NCBI RefSeq assembly: GCF_018853465.1
Contig: NZ_JABBOU010000105.1
Location: 1-22,540, forward strand
Source of the DNA: Acidithiobacillus montserratensis
GTDB lineage: Bacteria > Pseudomonadota > Gammaproteobacteria > Acidithiobacillales > Acidithiobacillaceae
Length of the DNA: 22,540 nt
Direction: 5' to 3'
The notes below the pieces were generated by a model. It searched no databases. It had not been told where the DNA came from and saw nothing but the letters and a program-made list of their open reading frames with translations. The position numbers and the translations under genes are program-made. Shown here in pieces: positions 1 to 6,433 of this stretch. Positions within the stretch are counted from its first letter, which is position 1. Each line of letters opens with the position of its first letter.

Positions 1-295
1 CTGCCCCGCCATATTCCAGTGCCCACAGGGCCAGACCGATAAATCCGGTGGTCTGGAGCAGGCCGAAGGGAATGATGTAGCGGGCAGAGGGCATGGATAA
101 TGGTCGTTTCATCCAGAGCATCAGGGGAATGAGAACAAGCACACTCAGCCAGACGCGCAGGGTGGCAAAAAGCAGGGGCGGGCAGTCAGTAATGGCGACT
201 TTCATGACCACCCAGTTATATCCCCAGATCATGGAGAGCAGGGCCAGCGCGGCTAAAGGCATCAGGGCGGCTGGCGATTTTTGATCAGAGGACAT
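1..295 (-). CDS. EamA/DMT-family inner-membrane transporter (N-terminal part only)
   Basis: This is the 5' part of a gene that runs off the left window edge; about 98 residues are visible. The translation starts MSSDQKSPAAL and soon forms a hydrophobic helix containing WGYNWVVMKVA, the usual first-helix signature of drug/metabolite (EamA) exporters. Two further hydrophobic segments follow (about residues 45-60 and 72-92). The family has ten transmembrane helices and exports metabolites or amino acids, but the substrate cannot be told from this piece. The ATG at 295-293 has a GGAG about 11 bases upstream. It lies 92 bases downstream of the ene-reductase gene on the same strand, with an intrinsic terminator between them, so it may be transcribed separately or only by read-through. 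Confidence 0.8.
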   Translation of the reverse strand, partial: MSSDQKSPAALMPLAALALLSMIWGYNWVVMKVAITDCPPLLFATLRVWLSVLVLIPLMLWMKRPLSMPSARYIIPFGLLQTTGFIGLALWALEYGGA

Positions 296-312
296 CAGTC
301 AATGACTCCGAA

Positions 313-346
313 TATAGAGAAAGCCGGGACAGAAATCCGTCCCGGC
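313..346 (-). terminator. Rho-independent terminator after the ene-reductase gene
   Basis: A perfect 8-bp stem (GCCGGGAC at 323-330 pairing with GTCCCGGC at 339-346) with an 8-base loop is followed, reading on the minus strand, by a T-rich run (TTTCTCTATATT at 322-311). It sits 40 bases past the ene-reductase stop codon and probably ends the tetR-hydrolase-reductase transcript before the transporter gene. Confidence 0.75.
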
Positions 347-386
347 AACTGCAATGTTCACTACGGCAATGGGGTTAGAAAAGGCG

Positions 387-1460
387 TCAGCGCAATTTCG
401 CCCGATCATATTGCTCCGGCCACTGCAAGTCTACTCCCAGTTCCCGGGCGGCATGCAGAGGCCAGTAGGGATTGCGCAGTAATTCCCGGGCAAGGGCTAT
501 GCCGTCTGCCTGTTCGTTCACCAGAATATGCTCAGCTTGCATGGCTTGAGTGATTAGCCCGACGGCTACCGTAGGGATGCCGACTTTTTCGCGAATATGC
601 TGGGCGAAAGGTGTTTGAAAGCCGGGTCCGGCAGGGATGACGGCATCGGGAGTCATTCCGCCGCTGCTGCAATCAATGACATCAACGCCTTTATCCTTGA
701 GGTGTCCGGCAAGAACCGTGGACTGTTCCAGATCCCAGCCGCCGGGTACCCAGTCGGTAGCGGAGATGCGCACCCACAGCGGCAGATGCTCAGGCCAGAC
801 GGCGCGCACCGCATCGGTAATTTCCAGAGGCAGGCGCATCCGGTTTTCGAGGCTGCCGCCGTAGGCATCTTCCCGTTGATTGCTGACTGGTGACAGAAAA
901 CTGTGCAGGAGATAGCCGTGGGCCATGTGCAATTCCAGCACCTCAAATCCGGCTTGCAGAGCGCGCTGTGCAGCGGCCACAAAGTCCTTGCGGACTTTTT
1001 CCAGATCTTGGGTATCCATGGCTTTCGGGACGCTGTGACTGGAACTGAAAGGGAGGGGGCTGGGACCTAGCGGTAGCCATCCCTGTTCTAGGTTCGCGGC
1101 AATAGGAGCGCCACCATCGAAAGGTGCCTGGGTGGAGGCTTTGCGTCCGGCGTGGGCAATTTGTATGGCTGGCACCGCGCCCTGCTTCTTCATAAACTGC
1201 ACGATGGGTGCTAGCGCTGCAGCCTGCTGATCATTCCAGATACCCAGATCCCGGGGCGAAATGCGACCTTCGGGGCTGACCGCGCTGGCTTCGGCCATGA
1301 CCAGTCCAGCGCCACCTACTGCCCGGCTGCCCAGATGGACCATATGCCAGTCACTGGCCACCCCATCGGGAGTGGAGTACTGACACATGGGGGCAACGAT
1401 GATCCGGTTACGCAGGGTGACGCTGCGCTGGACCCAGGGTGTGAATAGCTTGTGCGTCAT
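387..1460 (-). CDS. Old Yellow Enzyme-type ene-reductase, XenA/YqjM subclass
   Basis: This 357-residue FMN-dependent NAD(P)H oxidoreductase has the length and motifs of the XenA/YqjM class. Near the N-terminus it has LRNRIIVAPMCQYS, with Cys26 at the position that tunes FMN potential in this class. IQIAHAGRKAS lies at about 99-109. LHMAHGYLLHSFLSPVSNQR carries the substrate-binding pair His178/His181 and Tyr183. The motif DAYGGSLENR follows. Such enzymes reduce activated C=C bonds of enals, enones, quinones and sometimes nitro compounds in the cytoplasm. Its ATG overlaps the stop of the upstream hydrolase by 4 bases and has GGGAG six bases upstream, so the two are probably co-translated. With the TetR gene at the head of the operon, a role in reactive electrophile or quinone detoxification is likely. 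The physiological substrate is unknown. Confidence 0.92.
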   Translation of the reverse strand: MTHKLFTPWVQRSVTLRNRIIVAPMCQYSTPDGVASDWHMVHLGSRAVGGAGLVMAEASAVSPEGRISPRDLGIWNDQQAAALAPIVQFMKKQGAVPAIQIAHAGRKASTQAPFDGGAPIAANLEQGWLPLGPSPLPFSSSHSVPKAMDTQDLEKVRKDFVAAAQRALQAGFEVLELHMAHGYLLHSFLSPVSNQREDAYGGSLENRMRLPLEITDAVRAVWPEHLPLWVRISATDWVPGGWDLEQSTVLAGHLKDKGVDVIDCSSGGMTPDAVIPAGPGFQTPFAQHIREKVGIPTVAVGLITQAMQAEHILVNEQADGIALARELLRNPYWPLHAARELGVDLQWPEQYDRAKLR

Positions 1461-2185
1461 GCAGATCTCCCGAGATACTGGTGAAAATGATCCAGGGTCA
1501 GGCGCCAGCCCTCTGCGGCCGCTTCCGGCCGGTAACTGTCGCGGGGGTCGGCAAAAAAGCCGTGGGGAGCACCGGGGAACAGGGTCAGGGTGTAGCGCTT
1601 TTTGGCCGCACTCAGGGCAGTGGCAATACGTCCATGTTCTTCCGGAGTGATGGAGTTATCATCAGCCCCATAGAGCAGCAGGAGGGGTGCCCGCATCTGG
1701 TCGACCAAGTGGAGTAACGGTTGGCGACCGGCCGGATCCTGGTCGGGAGCGATACCACCACCGTAAAAAGCCACGGACGCACCGAGCTTGTCGGCATGCA
1801 CCGCATTCGCCATAAAGGCAAAACGCCCTCCCATACAAAAACCCACGGCACCGATGGCATCGCTGCGGACTTCTGGACGTTTGTGCAGTTCGGCAATGGC
1901 CAGTCCGGCTTCCTGCATGGCGAGATCATCTTTCAGGGTTTTGAGATGCCCGATGGCATTCTCGAAATCGCTGTATTCATAAACTTTGCCATGATAGAGA
2001 TCGGGAACGATGGCACAGTATCCGGCGCGGGCAAATCTTTCGGCGACATCTTGAAAATGACTGTTTACCCCAAAAGCTTCGATAAAAATGACGACACCGG
2101 GATGGGGACCGGGGCCGCCGGGACGGGCGTACCAGGCACGCAAGTCCTGATCCAGTTGCAGCCATTCGGAATGTATTTCAGACAT
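1457..2185 (-). CDS. Dienelactone hydrolase family protein
   Basis: This 242-residue alpha/beta hydrolase matches the dienelactone hydrolase family in length. GFCMGG carries the nucleophile Cys117, an Asp lies in LLYGADDNS (Asp175 or Asp176), and His208 is in FPGAPHGFF. Glu36 in FIEAFGVN matches the conserved Glu that partners the Cys in classical dienelactone hydrolase. The family hydrolyses lactones and related esters, in some organisms in chlorocatechol breakdown, but many members have unknown substrates. No other chlorocatechol genes are visible, so the classical pathway is not supported. The ATG at 2185 has AAGGAG eight bases upstream. It lies 51 bases after the tetR stop and overlaps the ene-reductase gene, as the middle gene of the operon. 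Confidence 0.9.
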   Translation of the reverse strand: MSEIHSEWLQLDQDLRAWYARPGGPGPHPGVVIFIEAFGVNSHFQDVAERFARAGYCAIVPDLYHGKVYEYSDFENAIGHLKTLKDDLAMQEAGLAIAELHKRPEVRSDAIGAVGFCMGGRFAFMANAVHADKLGASVAFYGGGIAPDQDPAGRQPLLHLVDQMRAPLLLLYGADDNSITPEEHGRIATALSAAKKRYTLTLFPGAPHGFFADPRDSYRPEAAAEGWRLTLDHFHQYLGRSA

Positions 2186-2236
2186 GACTTTAACTCCTTA
2201 TTCGGACGTGAAAAGGGGGATGGTAATACTATGTGT

Positions 2237-2854
2237 TCAGACAGCGAGAGATTGAATGTAGACTTGCAGCTGTTTAAGACAGCGCTGATAGGCCGTTACA
2301 GACTGGGCATTTTTCCCGAGGCCGACACATCCCTCAATAGAGGCGACAATGAAAAGAGCGATATCCTGGGGGGCGGTACCTGCACGAACTTTTCCTGAGG
2401 CCTGACCTTCCTTGAGCGCCTCGGCAACTACTTCCACCCAGCGTTCGATAATTTTTTGCAGACCCTGGCGAAAAGATTCATCCAGAGGGCTCATCTCCTG
2501 AATCAGATTATTGAGGGGGCAGCCGTAGCGAATGACGGATTCATCGGCTGAGGCAATTTTTTCTTCGATGAGTTTGAGCAGACCACGGATGGGATCACTA
2601 TGCTGGGCGAGCATGTTGAACCAGCGACCTTCGAGTTGAGGGCCAATCACTTCTTGAATCACCGCAAGACCGAGATCCCGCTTGGTGCCGAAGTGGTGAT
2701 AAAGGGCGCCTTTACTCACCGAAGTGTTGGCAAGAATGCGTTCCAGACTGGCCGCCTGAAAGCCCGATTCCAGAATTTCGGTGTAAGCAGCATCGAGCAA
2801 ATCATTGCGGGTTTGCTCCGGATTGCGGGTTTTACGTTGAACCATAGTCATCAT
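2237..2854 (-). CDS. TetR/AcrR-family transcriptional repressor
   Basis: This 205-residue protein has a TetR N-terminal helix-turn-helix (about residues 15-62). Its recognition helix region VSKGALYHHFGTKRDL is typical of the family. The C-terminal ligand domain contains GCPLNNLIQEMS with Cys112, and a second Cys at 176. NemR-type regulators in E. coli sense electrophiles through a Cys in this domain, which fits the ene-reductase operon partner, but Cys sensing here is inference. Three in-frame ATGs lie close together (2854, 2851, 2845) and none has a Shine-Dalgarno. The predicted transcription start is only a few bases upstream, so the mRNA may be nearly leaderless. A perfect inverted repeat sits in the promoter just upstream, suggesting autoregulation and control of the whole operon. 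Confidence 0.93.
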   Translation of the reverse strand: MMTMVQRKTRNPEQTRNDLLDAAYTEILESGFQAASLERILANTSVSKGALYHHFGTKRDLGLAVIQEVIGPQLEGRWFNMLAQHSDPIRGLLKLIEEKIASADESVIRYGCPLNNLIQEMSPLDESFRQGLQKIIERWVEVVAEALKEGQASGKVRAGTAPQDIALFIVASIEGCVGLGKNAQSVTAYQRCLKQLQVYIQSLAV

Positions 2855-2862
2855 GGGTGATG

Positions 2863-2891
2863 AAGATACCGACTAAGCGGTATCTTGTCAA
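2863..2891 (-). promoter_or_regulatory. Sigma70-type promoter of the tetR-hydrolase-reductase operon
   Basis: On the minus strand a consensus -35 TTGACA (2891-2886) is followed, after exactly 17 bases, by a -10 TATCTT (2868-2863; four of six consensus positions). Transcription would start at about 2858-2854, at or just before the first tetR ATG. Confidence 0.7.
2864..2885. promoter_or_regulatory. Probable TetR operator (8-6-8 perfect inverted repeat)
   Basis: AGATACCG (2864-2871) and CGGTATCT (2878-2885) form a perfect inverted repeat around a 6-base centre. The ACCGAC...CGGT core resembles many TetR-family operators. It fills the spacer and part of the -10 of the tetR promoter and abuts the -35 of the divergent promoter, so a bound repressor could block both directions. 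Confidence 0.7.
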
Positions 2892-2914
2892 TTATGATTG
2901 CCCCATCCTGTAAT
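2885..2914 (+). promoter_or_regulatory. Divergent sigma70-type promoter for the HPPD-like gene
   Basis: TTGTCA (2885-2890) and TGTAAT (2909-2914), each five of six to consensus, are separated by 18 bases and point toward the gene at 2989. The -35 box overlaps the -35 of the opposing tetR promoter and begins at the last base of the inverted repeat. Confidence 0.5.
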
Positions 2915-2988
2915 CATCGCAGCAATGCTTGGGCAGAAATCTATGCCGCGCTACACTAAAGCTGTCTGGTGGAGAGGATGGTGAATGA

Positions 2989-4224
2989 ATGAAAGCATCA
3001 ATGGATTTCAAGCGGCAGGGTGACAAGCAGAATTCGGCTTTTTTTGAGGAATGGTTGGGACGTTTGCTGGAGGATCGGGATCGGCAGGGACTCACGGAGA
3101 ATATCGGCCGGATTGATGCCTTGATGATTACCGTGGAGCCGGGCCATTCTGCCGCCTATGTCCATGAACTTTGTTTGATGACTCCGTATAATTATCTGGT
3201 TACCCTCGAAACCGATCAGCATTCCACCCATATTCTCCGCATTGATATGAATGCGCCCGATGTGCTGGTGCGGGAAGTCAAGGACCCCGGCTTGCACGGC
3301 ATCTTCCGGAGTCTGAATGAAGTGTATCCGGTGGGTGCCAAACGCCCCAATTCCCGCTACATGGGCGAAGTCTTTCAGGTCAAAAATCTCCATGAGGTAC
3401 TGGAAGTCCAAAAAAGCCGGGAAATCCGCTTTTTCAACCAAGAGCAGGTGCGGCATCTGGAGTTGCCGGGCAACATGGCCATCGTCAAGCCCTCTCCCTA
3501 CACCCACAATATTGTCGCTTACTGGGAACGCCCTGATAATGACATCCGGGTGTATTCCCTGGGCCTGTCTTCCATTCGCGATGATATGCAGGTGGCCTTT
3601 GAACAGGCCAAGCTGCTGCGGGAAAAACTCGGTCTGGATCAGTTGCTGCTGCCCATTGATCATTTGGCCACCCGGGTGTACAGCCAGAACCGGGAAGTGG
3701 CCATTCTCGAATATCTGACCTTATCCAGTTATTATTATTGGGGTTCCTACGATATTCCCGATCAGAACTCTTCCACCAATGTCACCAAGAGCGTTCATTA
3801 CGACAATGTCCTGAACAGCCCTGCCAAGGTGTTTACGGCGGCCAACCATCCCTACTTCTGCAATCATCTGATCGGCCAACCTTCACCGACCGAAGCTTTT
3901 GTGCGTAATTTTGGACCACGTCTGCATCATCTGGCGGTAGGCGTTCAGGATGGTCATACCAACAATCAGATCAACATTGATTATGTGGTGGATGCCCTGC
4001 AAAACTGCGGACAGAAATTTCTCCTGCAGGTGATTGGGTCGGAGCAGGAAGGCTTGAAGCAGATTTTTTCCAGCGCTTCGGAACACTCCTCCCTGATTGT
4101 TGAATATGTGCAGCGTTTTGGCGGTTTTCAGGGCTTTTTTACCAAGGAAAATGTGGCAGACCTGACCGCCGCAGCCGGAGCGGACGAAACTCTGCGCAGT
4201 CTGGATGCTGAAGCCCGGGCCTGA
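2989..4224 (+). CDS. HPPD-like (vicinal oxygen chelate) protein, candidate non-heme iron dioxygenase
   Basis: This 411-residue protein is not a standard named enzyme that I recognise. Its C-terminal half has the layout of 4-hydroxyphenylpyruvate dioxygenase: IDHLATRV (His225), GPRLHHLAVGV (His314), EGLKQIFSSA followed by LIVEYVQRFGGFQGFF (Glu372). These match the HPPD landmarks IDHI, VQHIAL, GYLLQIFT and EVIQR-GF, so the His-His-Glu iron triad appears present. The Pro-Asn-Glu-Pro-like substrate-loop segment of true HPPD is not recognisable; NSPAKVFTAANHPYF occupies that region. The N-terminal 200 residues are longer than in HPPD (about 360 residues in all) and may hold a diverged partner domain. 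The ATG has GGAGAGG 11 bases upstream. The gene diverges from tetR and shares its operator region. Substrate unknown; a 4-HPP dioxygenase role is doubtful. Confidence 0.7.
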   Translation: MKASMDFKRQGDKQNSAFFEEWLGRLLEDRDRQGLTENIGRIDALMITVEPGHSAAYVHELCLMTPYNYLVTLETDQHSTHILRIDMNAPDVLVREVKDPGLHGIFRSLNEVYPVGAKRPNSRYMGEVFQVKNLHEVLEVQKSREIRFFNQEQVRHLELPGNMAIVKPSPYTHNIVAYWERPDNDIRVYSLGLSSIRDDMQVAFEQAKLLREKLGLDQLLLPIDHLATRVYSQNREVAILEYLTLSSYYYWGSYDIPDQNSSTNVTKSVHYDNVLNSPAKVFTAANHPYFCNHLIGQPSPTEAFVRNFGPRLHHLAVGVQDGHTNNQINIDYVVDALQNCGQKFLLQVIGSEQEGLKQIFSSASEHSSLIVEYVQRFGGFQGFFTKENVADLTAAAGADETLRSLDAEARA

Positions 4225-4236
4225 AAGCCTCCGGGC
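4213..4236. terminator. GC-rich inverted repeat between convergent genes
   Basis: GCCCGG (4213-4218) pairs with CCGGGC (4231-4236) across a 12-base loop, overlapping the stop of the HPPD-like gene and lying just before the nadC stop. There is no clear T-run on either side, so a bidirectional terminator role is only a possibility. Confidence 0.3.
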
Positions 4237-4239
4237 CTG

Positions 4240-5067
4240 TCAAAAATAGCGCAGGGACAAATCCAGGCTCTGCAGATTGCGGGTCAGGCTGCCAACGGAG
4301 ATGAAATCGACGCCTGTTGCGGCCACCGCAGCAATATTGTGCAAGCCCATGTTACCGGATGCCTCCAGCGGAATTTTGCCATTCACCCGCTGGACGGCAC
4401 TGCGCAAGTTTTCCAACGTGAAGTTGTCGAGGAGGATCATGTCGGCACCGGCGGCCAGGGCTTCTTCCAGTTGCTCCAGATTTTCCACCTCAATTTCGAT
4501 GCGGGTCAGGGCCGGAGCAAGGGCCTGAGCGGCGTGGAGTGCGGCCGTAATGCTGCCACAGGCGGCAATATGATTTTCCTTGATGAGGATGCCATCAAAG
4601 AGCCCGAGTCGGTGATTATGACCGCCCCCTATCCGCACTGCATATTTTTGTGCCTGACGTAAGCCGGGGATAGTTTTACGGGTGTCCAGCAGACGGGTGC
4701 GGGTGCCTTGCAGTAATGCCACATAATCCTGCACCGCTGTAGCCGTACCTGATAAGGTCTGCAGAAAATTCAGGGCACAGCGTTCGCCGCTGAGTAGCGC
4801 CCGGGCCGGACCTTCAATGATGCAGAGCTCCTGCTCGGCAATAACGGCGGACCCCTCGGCAACCTGCCATTGCACATGCAATTGTGCAGACAGGGCGGCA
4901 AAAGTTGCGGTCGCATAAGGTTGTCCGCAGACAATGCCGGGCTCCCGGCTGATAATCCGCGCTTTGAGCATTTGCCCTTCAGGAATCAGGGCGGCGGTCA
5001 GGTCACCACTGCCCAGATCTTCGCGCAATGCCTGGCGGACAACGTCCGGGAGATCTTCGGGAATCAT
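4240..5067 (-). CDS. nadC: Nicotinate-nucleotide pyrophosphorylase (quinolinate phosphoribosyltransferase)
   Basis: NadC converts quinolinate and PRPP to nicotinate mononucleotide, the committed step from the de novo pathway into NAD synthesis. Hallmarks are LSGERCALNFLQTLSGTAT, then DTRKTIPGLRQAQKYAVRIGG with the basic residues that hold the substrates, GGHNHRLGLFDGILIKENHI, and later EIEVENLEQ and MILLDNF. The length (275 residues) is normal. The reading frame is open further upstream to 5097. The ATG at 5067 is preferred because AAGGAG lies five to six bases upstream and because the codon overlaps the nhaA stop as ATGA. It is the last gene of the pepA-to-nadC operon and converges on the HPPD-like gene with a 15-base gap. 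Confidence 0.96.
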   Translation of the reverse strand: MIPEDLPDVVRQALREDLGSGDLTAALIPEGQMLKARIISREPGIVCGQPYATATFAALSAQLHVQWQVAEGSAVIAEQELCIIEGPARALLSGERCALNFLQTLSGTATAVQDYVALLQGTRTRLLDTRKTIPGLRQAQKYAVRIGGGHNHRLGLFDGILIKENHIAACGSITAALHAAQALAPALTRIEIEVENLEQLEEALAAGADMILLDNFTLENLRSAVQRVNGKIPLEASGNMGLHNIAAVAATGVDFISVGSLTRNLQSLDLSLRYF

Positions 5068-6431
5068 TCCAGCTCCTTGATTTTGTTGCCGACCCAAAAA
5101 AGCCAGAGTAGCCCTATACAGGCAGCAGTCAGGGAGGCCAGCAAAATGCCCAGCTTGGCTTCTTCTACCATCTGCGCATCCTTGAAGGCCAGATCACTGA
5201 TAAACAAAGACATGGTGAAGCCAATTCCCGCCAGCCAGGCAGCACCCAGCAGATGGGGCCAGCGCACCCCACCGGGCAGGCGGGCGAGTTTGACTTTGAT
5301 GGCCAACCAACTCGTCAGGGATATTCCCGCAAATTTTCCGAAGACCAGCCCCAGATAAATCCCCAGAGTGACGCGACTGAGTAACATGCTGCTATTAACG
5401 TGCGCAAAGTTGATGCCGGCATTGGCCAGGGCAAAAACGGGAATCACCAGAAAGGTCACCCAGGGCTGGATGCGATGTTCCAGATGCTGCTGGGGCGCAA
5501 TGGCTTCGGCACTGCTGTGTTCGATGCTTTGAATGATGCCCGCCAGTTTGCCATTGACCAGGGGATCCAGGCGCTTGCTGTGAATGATGGTGTCACGCAG
5601 GTTTTCGCTACGCGCACTGAGGGTATCGGCCAGTTGATCGGGACGAATCCGTCCTCTTGCGGGAATGGTAAAAGCCAGCAGAATCCCAGCGACGGTGGCA
5701 TGGATGCCCGACAGCATCACAAAGTACCAGAAGGGCAGACCCAGAATCAGGTAGGGCAGTACCTTGCGCACCCCGCTTTGATTGAGCAGCACCAGGCCCA
5801 GGAGCAAAAGGCCGGCAATGAATAAGGCTGTCAGGTTCAAGGAAGGCGTATAAAAAATGGCAATGACCAACACCGCGCCCAGATCGTCGGCAATGGCCAG
5901 AGCGGTCAGGAAAACAATCAGATTACGGGGAATGCGCCAGGCCAACAACACCAGAATGCCGATGGCGAAAGCGATATCTGTCGCCATGGGAATACCCCAG
6001 CCCCCGGCTGCCGGTCCTGCGGGATTGATCTGATGATATATCAGGGCCGGTGCCAGCATACCGCCCCCGGCGGCAATAATGGGCAGGGCGGCATCCCGCA
6101 GCGAGGATAATTCTCCGACCAGAAATTCCCGCTTCAGCTCTAAGCCCACCACAAAAAAGAAGACCACCATCAGCCCGTCATTGATCCAGTGGTGCAGGCT
6201 CTGGTCCAGCACCCAATGGCCCCAGTGGATGCCGAAATGCTTTTCCCAGAAGAGGTGATACTGGGTATGCCAGGGTGAATTGCTGAGGAAGAGGGTGAGG
6301 ACGGTTGCCAGAATCAGGATGATTCCGCCTGCCGTTGCCCGCCGTAGAAACTGTTCGAAAGGCGAAAAGACCTTACCGAAAAGGAGCTCCAGCGGGTAAT
6401 AGTGATTCTGACGGGATGGCGTATCCGGCAT
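5064..6431 (-). CDS. nhaA: Na+/H+ antiporter NhaA
   Basis: NhaA exchanges cytoplasmic Na+ or Li+ for external protons across the inner membrane. The sequence is strongly hydrophobic with about 12 helices. It carries MATDIAFAIG (Asp152, the E. coli Asp133 position), ALAIADDLGAVL (Asp182/Asp183, the E. coli Asp163/Asp164 pair that binds the ion), and GKFAGISLTSWL with the conserved helix-10 Lys. At about 455 residues it is longer than E. coli NhaA (388). The extra length includes a hydrophilic stretch at about 262-310 (SARSENLRD to SIEHSSAEA), as in many longer NhaA proteins. Start choice is uncertain: an ATG lies two bases past the valS stop and a GTG at 6437 overlaps it by four; neither has a Shine-Dalgarno, suggesting coupling to valS. 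Its stop overlaps the nadC ATG. Confidence 0.95.
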   Translation of the reverse strand: MPDTPSRQNHYYPLELLFGKVFSPFEQFLRRATAGGIILILATVLTLFLSNSPWHTQYHLFWEKHFGIHWGHWVLDQSLHHWINDGLMVVFFFVVGLELKREFLVGELSSLRDAALPIIAAGGGMLAPALIYHQINPAGPAAGGWGIPMATDIAFAIGILVLLAWRIPRNLIVFLTALAIADDLGAVLVIAIFYTPSLNLTALFIAGLLLLGLVLLNQSGVRKVLPYLILGLPFWYFVMLSGIHATVAGILLAFTIPARGRIRPDQLADTLSARSENLRDTIIHSKRLDPLVNGKLAGIIQSIEHSSAEAIAPQQHLEHRIQPWVTFLVIPVFALANAGINFAHVNSSMLLSRVTLGIYLGLVFGKFAGISLTSWLAIKVKLARLPGGVRWPHLLGAAWLAGIGFTMSLFISDLAFKDAQMVEEAKLGILLASLTAACIGLLWLFWVGNKIKELE

Positions 6432-6433
6432 TT

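Noticed and set aside
1721..2398. A 225-residue plus-strand frame opposite the hydrolase and tetR genes.
   Set aside because: It has no family features and crosses the boundary of two well-supported minus-strand genes.
2905..2975. A second possible promoter (TTGGGC then TACACT at 17 bases) nearer the HPPD-like gene.
   Set aside because: The -35 matches only three of six consensus bases; the TTGTCA/TGTAAT pair is better.
2998..3663. A 221-residue minus-strand frame opposite the HPPD-like gene.
   Set aside because: It is antisense to a gene with recognisable iron-ligand motifs, and has no ribosome-binding context or motif of its own.
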